Positions 46,001 through 55,135 of a DNA stretch of 64,000 nt are shown here, piece after piece. The notes beneath the pieces are model-generated. The model was not told the origin of the DNA and made no database searches. It saw nothing but the letters and a program-made list of their open reading frames with translations. The DNA lies in contig NC_089495.1 of NCBI RefSeq assembly GCF_036850765.1, positions 210,099,754-210,163,753 of the forward strand. The letters are read 5' to 3'. The stretch's first letter is position 1. Each line of letters opens with the position of its first letter. This DNA comes from Saccopteryx bilineata. Taxonomy: Eukaryota; Chordata; Mammalia; Chiroptera; Emballonuridae. A program made the translations under genes and the position numbers.

Positions 46001-49000
46001 TGCTGACAGCAGCCACAGTGCCCGGCAGCCCTGGGATCAGTTCCTGGCACCGAGTCTGTCTGAGACCTGAGGTCCCAGGCTGTGTCTAACCTGACTTCTC
46101 GGAGCCCCCGACTACCCTGTAGGACAGCCCCCACCTCTGTCCCTCACAAGAGGGCCAGATGGCTGGGGACCAGGGGCTGTGTCTGCCCTCTAGGCCTGGG
46201 GAAGGTGGAGCTGGACTCACACCTTCCTTCTGACTTGCAGGGGGCTCTGGGCCCGCAAGGCCCCCCTGGAGCCCCTGGCATCCGAGGCTTCCAGGTGAGT
46301 GAGGTTTGGGGCCAGGGTTGGTGCCCAGCGAGCCCAAGTGGGCCAGCGATCTGGGGACGGGTCCCTGCTGGGCTCTCTTGTGAGTCCTTACCAGCTTGGT
46401 CTTTGTCTATAGGGCTTGAAGGGCAGCTTGGGGGACCCCGGCCTGCCAGGCCCCCAGGGCCTGCGAGGTGGCATGGGCGACCGGGTAAGTGGCTGTCCCA
46501 GCAGGGGTGTCCCTGAGGATTCACTGGGTACAAGGTCACCTTGCTTTAACAGAAGCATGAAAACCGTTACTCTAAACTGTGATTGTCACAGCATCTAACT
46601 TTTCTAGACTTCCTCAGTGGTCTTCTGACAGCCAGTAGGCTTGCTGTGTGTGTGGGGGGGTGTCTCTGTTGTCTGTGACAGTTGGGGGCCCAGGCGGGGG
46701 GTGGGGGTGGTGACCAAATGACCAGGTTCCTGAGGGACTTCTGGGAGGGGACTGTGGTCCTTTCCTGGTATTGGAAACGAGACCAGATCAGAGAGCCCTG
46801 CCAGCCAGCCATGTGGTGCTGCCTGACACCCAGGGCCCAGGGGACACACGGAGGGGCCCTGGACAGGAGCTGGGCCTCGGGACTGAGCGTCCGTCCGGGG
46901 AGGGAGCACACACCTCTGGTTCCCGAACTCCTCAGACAGCGACTGAGGCAGCCCCCTCTCTCTCTCTCTCTCTCTCTGTGCAGGGCCCAGGGGGAGCCAC
47001 AGGCCCAAAGGGAGACCAGGTAAGCCGCGGGCGGTTGGGCCAGGTGTGGGGCTGGCCCGGCTCTGAACTCTCTGGGCAACAACTGTCTTCTCTTTTCCTC
47101 CCTCCATCTCTGTCCTTGGCTCTCACATGCTCCTTGCTCCTTTCCAGGGGAGAGGACAGCTCTGGGCACCCAGCCACAGAGCCGGACCTGGGACAGGGCG
47201 GTCAGCCTCATGTCACCGGCCAGCTCCCGGGCCCCAGAGTAGCAGCCTTGGAGATGTGCTTGGGGGGTGGGCGGCGTGCTCCCTGCTGGGTTCCACCTGC
47301 TTTTCCAGGCAGTGCCTTCCTGCCCGGACTCCGGGTGGGTGGGCCTGCGCCCTGCTGCTGACCCCTAGGCCCAAACCTGATGAGGTTCTGCTGGGAAGAA
47401 AAGCCTCTTCAATGTCAACGCCTCACCGGGCCCCACCGAGGTCTGGGAACGGCCTTGGGCAAGAATAGGTCTTCTAACTTTGGGGTGTTGTTTCAGGGCA
47501 TTGCTGGTTCTGATGGCCTTCCCGGGGACAAAGGTGATCTGGTGAGTGTGATCACGGGGACCTCACTGTTATGAACCCCTGGGGACAGCTGGCCAGGTTC
47601 GGGGACCTGCTATAGAGGTCAGCACGTGCAGGTCCCCAGGAAGCGAGGCAGGCCGCTGCCCGTCCCCTGTGCTGTCCTGGGGGGCGGGGGAAGGTGGTCA
47701 CAAGCCTGTCCCCCTGCAGTGACGCTGGTTACCATGTCACTTCGTCTGTGGCCTTTGGAGTGAATTAGTCACAGTTGAGTTTTTTGGGTTTTTTTAAATA
47801 TTATTTATTTATTTATTTTAGAGAGGAGAGGGAGGGAGGGAGGGAGGGAGGGAGAGAGAGAGAGAGAGAGAGAGAGAAAGGGAGAGGAGCTGGAAGCATC
47901 AACTCCCATATGTGCCTTGACCAGGCAAGCCCAGGGTTTCGAACAGGCAACCTCAGCATTTCCAGGTCGATGCTTTATCCACTGCACCACCACAGGTCAG
48001 GCAGTCACAGTTGAGTTTTAACTAAAGAAAACTGCTTCAGCAGAAACCAGAACACAGATTAGACCTAAAATAACATCCTTGAGTTAGTTCACAGACCCAC
48101 ATCTGTCCTGGAGGTCACCGAGGAGGCAGTCGTGGGGTTTTGAGGATCTCACGGGCTCCCATGTGGCCTAGTTCCGCATTAGGCCTTTCCTTCGTCTGGG
48201 TGGGATTGAAGTGGCTCAGCCTGGACGTCCTGGCGTCCTAGCCTCTGGCCAAACCTCACGCCCAGTGCAAATTTCTTGAGTCTCCAGCCCAGAGTCTTGG
48301 GGGGGGGGGGAGTGGGTGTTCATCAGAGAATCCCCAGACGACCTGACAAACAGGGCCCTGGGAACCCACGTCCCGTTCATCCGACGGGAGGGCACGGGAA
48401 GCCCCCGCCATGCTCAGGCTGTGGGAGCCCAGAGCCTCGCTTCTGGCCACGACAGGCGCAGGGCCTGGTGTCCTGGCCGTCACCCAGATGGTGGCTTCCT
48501 GCGGAGGCAGCTGGAGAAGGGGCTTGAGGCACAGAGCCCCAGGCACGCGCATGGCCGCAAACACAGAGCGGAACAAATGGGCGACGTAGCAAGAAGTATC
48601 GTGGGGAAAATTAGGTCAAGAACATCTATAGACAGAATATAATCTGAGCGATACAAAAACTGGGTCTAGAACAATAAAAGGGGGTGATGTTTCCGCAAAT
48701 AGCAGTCTCACGGTTTGACATATTTCATCCCCAACTAATAATGTGCTACTTCCCACCCAAGTGGTAACACGCAAGTCACTGACATGCTCGACTCCTCCCA
48801 CAGGGTCCCAGCGGCCCCGTCGGGCCCAAAGGAGAGGTGAGTGGCTGCCCTGCGGCCCAACGACAGACTGCAGAGGCGCCCATGGGCCTCTGGGGCCGCC
48901 AGGCTGGCCTGCCGCGGTGAATGGGCGCCCCTTTGGGAAGTCCTGCGGCCGCTGTGGGGTGGCTGCCCAGACCCGCCTGGTCCTGCTGTCTCTTCCCAGT

Positions 49001-52000
49001 CTGGCAACCGCGGGGAGCTGGGCCCGAAAGGCATCCAGGGTCCCAACGGCACGAGCGGTGTGGACGGCGTCCCAGGCCCCCCGGGGCCCGTGGGCTTGCA
49101 GGGCATACGAGGCATGCCTGGCATCACCGGGAAGCCCGGAGTTCCAGTACGTTCCCTTCCTTTCAGAGTGCCGGGCGGGGGGGGGGGGGGTGTCAGCATG
49201 CTCCCCCAGACCCGCGTGCTGACCGACTTTGGGGTGAATTTCAGGGGAAAGAAGCCAGCGAGCAGCACATCAGGGAGCTGTGTGGTGGCATGGTCAGCGG
49301 TAAGCACTCATGGCCACATGGCCACAGGGGCCTCTTCCTCACCGCCCCCCAGACCCCTGCACTGACGCCCCCCTGCCCCACGGTCCTGGAGGTCCATGAC
49401 GGTGCTGCGTGAGGGCCCCACCCACAGGGCCACTTCACGCCTAGTGTCTACTGAACACAGTTACAAGGGACATGTGATGGTGCCCTTTTGGCTTTTTTTT
49501 TTTCTTTTTTCTTTTTTTTATTAAGCTGGAAACGGGGAGAGGCAGACAGACTCCCGCATGCGCTCAACCAGGATCCACCCAGCACGCCCACCAGGGGGCG
49601 ATGCTCTGCCCCTCTGGGGCGTGGCCCTGCAGCAACCAGAGCCACTCTAGCGCCTGGGGCAGAGGCCAAGGAGCCATCTCCAGCGCCCGGGCCATCTTTG
49701 CTCCAGTGGAGCCTTGGCTGCGGGAGGGGAAGAGAGAGACAGAGGAAGGAGAGGGGGAGGAGTGGAGAAGCAGATGGGCGCTTCTCCTGTGTGCCCTGGC
49801 CGGGAATCGAACCCGGGTCCCCCGCACGCCAGGCCGACGCTCTACTGCTGAGCCAACCGGCCAGGGCTGCCCTTTTGGCTTTGATGGACCAGGTGGACAT
49901 CTTCTGGCCACTCCAATTCACAGGATTTTTTTTTTTTTTTACAGATTTAGAGAGTCAGAGAGAGGGATAGATAGGAAGAGGCAGACAGACAGAAACGGAG
50001 AGATGAGAAGGATCAATCATTAGTTTTTCGTTGCGACACCTTACTTGTTCATTGATTGCTTTCTCATATGGGCCTTGACTGTGGGGCTTCAGCAGACCGA
50101 GTGACCCCTGGCTTGAGCCAGCGACCTTGGGGTCTCGAACCTGCATCCTTCCGCATCCCAGTCCGACGCTCTATCCACTGTGCCACCACCTGGTCAGGCC
50201 AATTCACGGGATTTTTAAGGAGCTCCAAAAATACCAAGAACCCCTCCCCTCTAGCCTGTGACTTACTCCGTGGCACGCGGGGGAGACCCAAAAGCATTAG
50301 TTACTTTATTCTGAGCAGCGAAAGCCGTTTTCAATGAGTAAAGAAAACTCCTCCTGAGGGGCAGTGTGGCTAGGCCACGCTTGACGTAAAACACCCACCA
50401 CCGGTAACCCTCTCAGAGTAACCGTGCCCGTCTTTGTTTTGAAAGAACAAATCGCGCAGCTAGCTGCTCACTTGAGGAAGCCGTTAGCGCCAGGATCCAT
50501 CGGCCGGCCCGGGCCAGCTGGACCTCCGGGCCCACCCGGACCTCCAGGCTCCATTGGTCACCCCGGTGCTCGGGGGCCCCCGGGATATCGTGGTCCCACC
50601 GGAGAGCTGGGAGACCCTGGACCCAGAGGTGAGTGCGGTAGCCCCACCACAGTGGCCCACATGGTACTGCAGACATTCATCCCCCCCACACAGAGATGTC
50701 CCCTCTGCGGGGACGGGGGAGGGAAGAGAACCCGAGAGAACTCTGGGACCCGAAGCCACCTGGACATGAGCCCCTGGGCATTCTGGCCATGGCCTTGCCC
50801 TTGCCCGGCCTCGGTGTCCCTCCACACACGTGTGCCCCTTCCTCTCTCCACACGATGCTCTCAGAGCTGAGCTTGCGCTGGAAACTGCCTCAGGCCCGGC
50901 ACTGTGAGTCAATTCCTCACTCAGTCCTGCAGGTTTTAACAACTGTTAAAGTGTGACGTTTTCCTGGGATACCATCAGAACGGGGGTGCGGGGGTTGCCA
51001 GAACTCGGGGGACAAATAGGCACGCCCCCTTTATACTTAGTAGCGTGCACCTTAAGAAAAAGACAAACGCTGCTCTTGCAAAATTAAAAAATCCAAAACC
51101 CATCCTCGGGACGACCAAGAACTAAGAAACATAACTGAGAAAGGAGGTGCAATCCGGGACACGCCCCTCTGTGACCTTACACGGTGGTCCCGTCACGCGG
51201 GCGCCTCAGGACAGCTGCTGGACACTGGGCTTTCCCCAAGTGGCCTTTTAACATTTGGTTCATCCTAAAGTGCTACGTTTGTCAGCACAGGTGGCCCGAG
51301 GCCCGTCGGGTAACCTCGTGGCCCAAATTAAGAATCTGAAATTCACGATTCCAATGCATTCCAACTTCCTGACTGCAGTTTTGTTTCTGAAGGACAGCTT
51401 AGAGACCGAGCAATCTCTTTTTTTTTTTCAAAGTGCTTGAAATTTGCATTTCCTAATGACTAATGATGCTGAGCATCCTTTCATGCACTTTTTTCTTTTA
51501 TTTGTTTGTTTATTTATTTATTTTTACAGAGACAGAGAGAGTCAGAGAGAGGGACAGACAGACAGGAACAGAGAGATGAGAAGCATCAATTATTAGTTTT
51601 TCGTTGTGCACTGTGACACCTTAGTTGTTCATTGATTGCTTTCTCATATGTGCCTTGACCGCAGGCCTTCAGCAGACCGAGTAACCCCTCGCTCGAGCCA
51701 GCGACCTTGGGTCCAAGCTGGTGAGCTTTGCTCAAACCAGATGAGCCCGCGCTCAAGCTGGCGACCTCGGGGTCTCGAACCTGGGTCCTCCACATCCCAG
51801 TCCAATGCTCTATCCACTGTGCCACCACCTACCTGGTCAGGCAGAGACGGAGCAATCTCGATACTGGAGGGCAAACAGGTCATCTTCTTGTCCCAGGGGC
51901 AACGGTGGACCCAAGTTAGCGCTCACTCCGCTGCTGCGTGGTGTTTGGAGACAGGCCTGGTGTCTCTGGGCGTCTGTTCATGGCTGTCTTCCAAACAAGG

Positions 52001-53234
52001 CCAGACAAGGCTTTCTTCACCTGGTTCCTGTCAGCAGACGCCAGGTGGCTCCTGGCACCGCCCCAAAGCCTCTCGTAGTCTAAACACACGCTTCTGTGAC
52101 ATCCCTCTGACAGGACTCCAGGGGGACAGAGGAGACAAAGGCTCGACTGGCGTGGGTCTGGACGGGCCAGCCGGGGACCAGGGGCTCCAAGGTACGAGGC
52201 CATTGTCACTGCCCGCTTTCGTGCTCGGCATCTTTCCCCAAACCCCGTCACATCATCCCGGGCGGTGTGGGGGCGACTGTGCCCTGATACAGGCGAGGCA
52301 TTCTTACAGGCAAGGTTAGCACTTTAATAGGTAAATGTCTAACCGACACACAGCTCCTCCCGTTCCACGTTAGGTAAGTAGATACGGTTCAATTCTATTT
52401 GACTAAAAGCCATCTAGTATCCATTTCGGGTCAATTCCAACAATTCTCTCTGAATTGACCCACAAGTATCCTAAATGTTTACATTTTAATGTCAAATGTT
52501 GAGAGGTGGCCCCAAGCGAAGGCCAGCTGCATTGTGTCCCACCCCAGCGGGTAGGGGGATAGTTTGGGGTCACTGTCATCTGCATGCACTTCGTGGGAGT
52601 CCACACCAGTGTGAGGGAGGCAGGAGGCAGGGGGCGCCCCCCCAATCTCCTCTCCTGGCCCTCGAGGCCGCACCCCAGACTCCTGGCAGCTCTGCGGACA
52701 CACCTCTACCCGCCGTGCCGGCTCAGGAGCCCACCGGGGGTGGAGGTGTCCTCGTGGCCTTGTCCACACCCCCACACCGTGTCCGTGCATTCTGCCCATG
52801 ACACCCATCACTCCTCTCAAGTCTGAGCCACCACACTCGGAACAAGACCCCGCTCCGGCCCCTGCCGCCCCCCACCCGGGGCTCTGCCCTGCGGTTCTCC
52901 GGGCCTGCGCCCTCCTCTCTCGGCCTCCCCCAGGGTTAGGAGTCACGCTGGTAACACAGAAGGGTGGGTGGCCTGCGGGACACAAGGTCCCATTGCCATT
53001 CGGCCTCACTGCCTCTGCACTCACCTTCTTCTTCCGGCTCAAGGACCGCAAGGCGTGCCTGGCGTTGGCAAAGATGGCCAAGATGGGGCCCACGGTGAGC
53101 CTGGGCTGCCCGGAGACCCTGGCCTTCCCGGGCCTGTCGGTGCTCAGGGGACTCCCGGCATCTGTGACACCTCCGCCTGCCAAGGAGCCGTGATGGGCGG
53201 GGGCGGGGAGAAGTCAGGTCCCAGAAGCTCCTAG
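34029..53234 (+). CDS. COL9A3: COL9A3, collagen alpha-3(IX) chain, complete in 32 coding exons
   Basis: All 32 coding exons join in frame to 682 aa (human about 684 from memory). Coordinates are given in the three segment entries below. Order: signal peptide ending near residue 22-24, COL3 helix (about 27-161), NC3 hinge with two cysteines, COL2 helix (about 179-514), NC2 with ELCGG, COL1 helix (about 549-658) and NC1 ending [10 protein letters not shown] then a polar tail. Nearly all helix exons are 36, 45, 54 or 72 bp, begin with a Gly codon and are phase 0, the collagen signature. The protein joins alpha-1 and alpha-2(IX) in a heterotrimer that decorates type II collagen fibrils in cartilage, vitreous and the tectorial membrane. 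No frameshift or stop is seen. Exon 17 lies between direct repeats and introns 4 and 15 hold minisatellites. Confidence 0.98.
36657..36965. repeat. Pyrimidine minisatellite in COL9A3 intron 4
   Basis: Higher-order repeats of GCCCCTCCCCTCCCACGA and GCCCCTCCCCTCCTGTGA, with unit lengths mixed at about 18, 23 and 37 bp, begin 43 bp after the exon 4 donor. The tract is nearly all C/T on the plus strand. Confidence 0.92.
40007..40047. repeat. (GT)n microsatellite in COL9A3 intron 10
   Basis: About 15-18 GT units, with an initial GTGCGTGTGC interruption. Confidence 0.95.
42512..42882. repeat. 29-bp minisatellite in COL9A3 intron 15, about 12 copies
   Basis: The unit CACTGAGAGGCGTCCCC followed by TGCCCTCTTCCT repeats every 29 bp from about 42541 to 42880. 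The first two or three copies carry CCCCTTCCC and the later ones CCCCTGCCC. Later copies are identical to each other, so expansion was recent. Each copy contains CGTCCCCTGCCCTCTTCCTCA, resembling a polypyrimidine tract without AG. Confidence 0.95.
43847..43942 (+). repeat. 96-bp direct repeat, copy 1 (COL9A3 intron 16)
   Basis: Identical by eye to 44437-44532, starting CCCACCTTTTGCACCCACAC and ending in a C10 run plus GA. The pair lies 590 bp apart and flanks exon 17. Confidence 0.93.
44437..44532 (+). repeat. 96-bp direct repeat, copy 2 (COL9A3 intron 17)
   Basis: Second copy of the repeat at 43847-43942, 590 bp downstream. Flanking sequences differ, so this is a dispersed duplication and not a tandem array. 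Confidence 0.93.
46954..46980. repeat. COL9A3: (CT)n microsatellite serving as the exon 25 polypyrimidine tract
   Basis: An uninterrupted CT run of about 11-12 units ends four bases before the acceptor CAG of COL9A3 exon 25 (exon start 46984). Length changes here would alter the polypyrimidine tract directly. Confidence 0.9.
47785..48002 (-). mobile_element. Family C SINE in COL9A3 intron 26
   Basis: Minus-strand copy with head near 48001, GA-rich body including a (GGGA)n and (GA)n stretch at 47829-47880, and an AT-rich tail. The target duplication AGTCACAGTTGAGTTTT occurs at about 47768 and 48003. Confidence 0.92.
49490..49867 (-). mobile_element. Family A SINE in COL9A3 intron 29
   Basis: Minus-strand full-length copy. 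The duplication TGCCCTTTTGGCTTT flanks it at about 49481 and 49868. Confidence 0.92.
49926..50198 (-). mobile_element. Family B SINE in COL9A3 intron 29
   Basis: Minus-strand copy with a shortened body (the middle segment with the GCTCATCTGG motif is missing). The duplication CCAATTCACAGGATTTTT / CCAATTCACGGGATTTTT flanks it at about 49913 and 50199. Confidence 0.9.
51418..51842 (-). mobile_element. Family B SINE with about 80 bp of extra 3' sequence
   Basis: On the minus strand the order is a SINE head at 51842, the SINE body to about 51525, an AT-rich SINE tail (51490-51524), about 70-80 bp that resembles antisense L1 sequence (plus-strand TTTGCATTTCCTAATGACTA), and a poly(A) seen as the T run at 51418-51429. 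A 17-bp target duplication, AGAGACCGAGCAATCTC / AGAGACGGAGCAATCTC (51401-51417, 51843-51859), flanks the whole composite. It lies in COL9A3 intron 30. Confidence 0.8.
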
Positions 53235-53860
53235 AACACAACCTGGGGAGTGAGAGAGTGACAGCGACTGAGGCAGCAGCTCTGGAGGGACACCCGGGGA
53301 TCAGCCGTGTCCGTGCCTGAGGCCCTTAGAAATGACAATGTGTGCAGACCGGCGAGGCCTTGTGGGCCCCCCAGGACCCTCAGTGGTGGCACCTGGACAC
53401 CTGGTCCCCGAGAGCACCCCTCACCAGCCGCTGGGAAGGTCCCGCCTCGTGTGTGTCCAGTGGCCCGTGGGGCTGTGACATCAAGCCTCGGACACGGGCC
53501 CTACGCAGGGACACCGGGAGGGACATGGGTGTGCACACACGACGTTGGGACAAGTCCACAGGAGAAACTTCAGCAACTTGTTTCCATGGCATTTCTGTAA
53601 AGACTAAGGTATATAAATAATCCCAATAAAGTGACAAATTAAATCTTCAGATGCATGACTGGCCACAGTGTAATAAAAAATAAAGATTTAATATACTGTA
53701 TCCTGTACACCGAGGTCTGGTCTGACCCACCCCTACCTGCTCCGTCTGTGCAAACTTGTCATTGCCTTGACCTGGACAGTATTTATTGAAGGTGACTTTG
53801 TATTGCACCAAGCCTATCGGTATTGTCTGTTGTGTAAATAAAGCCACTCGTGTGGAAAGG
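53235..53860 (+). terminator. COL9A3: COL9A3 3' UTR with two candidate poly(A) signals
   Basis: Plus-strand AATAAA occurs at 53625-53630 and at 53837-53842 (GTAAATAAAGCCACT), and a further AATAAA-like run lies at about 53684. The distal one is the better candidate for the main end because the sequence before it is not repetitive and GT-rich sequence follows. The 3' UTR would then be about 620 bp. Confidence 0.65.
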
Positions 53861-54494
53861 TCAGTTCCAAACACCAGTTTATTCATACAAAGGAGTGACT
53901 CTCAGTATGGAAGTGAGGTCACTGAGGCAGCCCACCGTGACTGTGTCACCTACGGACCAAAGAAGCGTTCAGGGTCGTCTTGGGAAAATTTGTAGCAGAA
54001 AGGGTGAAACAGGACTGCACTCTGTGTGCAGTCCTGTGCGACTGGAAGTCCTTCCACGGGGAGACGATCAACAAATGAAATAAATTTCCAAACTATTTCT
54101 AGTGAAGAACATTCTGACTTGTTCCAATTGCTAAGGGGGCATAGTTAAATGTAAGTAAGTAAAAAGTAGTGTACCTTGTAAGACTAAAGAAATAATAAAG
54201 GATTTTTTTTTTTAAGTTAAGAAAATCTGATGGAATCAGACAGATAATTAAAAAAATTACTTACTAATTGTCACGGTGTCTTCATCACCAATGGTCTAAA
54301 AAGGACAATAATGGACAAATATTTTGTTCTAGATAAATATTTTTACAAAATGTGCTTTCAAAGTCCCCACTGGAGTCCCAACTTGAGTCATGTCCCTTGC
54401 GAGTTGACAGTTGGCACAGAGCTCCAGGGCTGTGGACACATTCGTGGGCCAGGAGGCGGCCGAGTGCTTCCCAGGAATCAGTGTCCAGTGTCGG
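53855..54494 (-). terminator. TCFL5: TCFL5 3' UTR and poly(A) signal
   Basis: Minus-strand AATAAA lies at 53883-53878 (plus TTTATT in CCAGTTTATTCATAC), with a second at about 53787-53782. With the nearer one, cleavage falls at about 53850-53865 and the 3' UTR is about 630 bp. This places it on top of the COL9A3 cleavage region. Confidence 0.65.
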
Positions 54495-55070
54495 TCACTT
54501 GATCTCCATGGCAGGGCTGCTCTGCAGACTCTCCTGCGTGGGGCACGTCACCAGTGAGTCTGGTCTGGTCAACTTTAGTCTCCTGCCAGTTTTACCGCAA
54601 AACACACTCTCAAATTCCTATGGTCGAGAGAGGATGGTTAGTGTACCAAGTCACAGGCATGAAAACAGTGGTCTTCAAAAACACAAAAGGCTGGAGTCAG
54701 CTAAACTACTTCAATATATACAGTTAGGCCTTCATAAACTTATGTTACATCTTGTAAGGCAGTGGTCCCCAACCTTTTTTGGGCCACGGACCGGTTTAAT
54801 GTCAGAAAATATTTTCACGAATCGGCCCTTAGGGTGGGACGGATAAATGTATCATGTGACCGAGACAAGCGTCAAGAGTGAGTCTTAGACAGATGTAACA
54901 GAGGGAATCTGGTCATTTTAAAAAAATAAAATTGTTCAGACTTAAATATAAATAAAACGGAAATAATGTAAGTTATTTATTCTTTCTCTGTGGACCGGTA
55001 CCAGTCTGTGGCCTGGGGGTTGGGGACCACTGTTGTAAGGAATTCAAATATTTTCTCACTGAGTTACATT

Positions 55071-55135
<65 letters not shown>

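Larger units (their letters stand above)
40796..49146 (+). other. COL9A3: COL9A3 segment 2: NC3 hinge and COL2 helix, exons 11-28
   Basis: Exons: 40796-40852, 41168-41221, 41751-41804, 42115-42168, 42415-42468, 43160-43213, 44027-44080, 45021-45074, 45172-45225, 45401-45445, 45568-45621, 45702-45755, 46241-46294, 46413-46484, 46984-47019, 47497-47541, 48804-48836, 49000-49146. Exon 11 starts [11 protein letters not shown] with the NC3 cysteines that crosslink the trimer. Exons 18 and 15 use less common donors (GTTGGT, GTATGT). Exons 18-22 are packed within about 750 bp. Exon 28 (147 bp) includes the PNGTS sequon. Confidence 0.95.
49245..53234 (+). other. COL9A3: COL9A3 segment 3: NC2, COL1 and NC1, exons 29-32
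   Basis: Exons: 49245-49299, 50446-50628, 52114-52191, 53044-53234. These break the phase-0 rule: exons 29-31 end after the first base of a codon. NC2 reads [15 protein letters not shown] and then [17 protein letters not shown], a short coiled-coil-like segment. COL1 has two helix imperfections, GSTGVGLDG and [11 protein letters not shown]1 carries CDTSAC, the chain-pairing cysteines, and ends Pro-Arg-Ser-Ser. Introns 29-31 are rich in SINEs. Confidence 0.95.
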
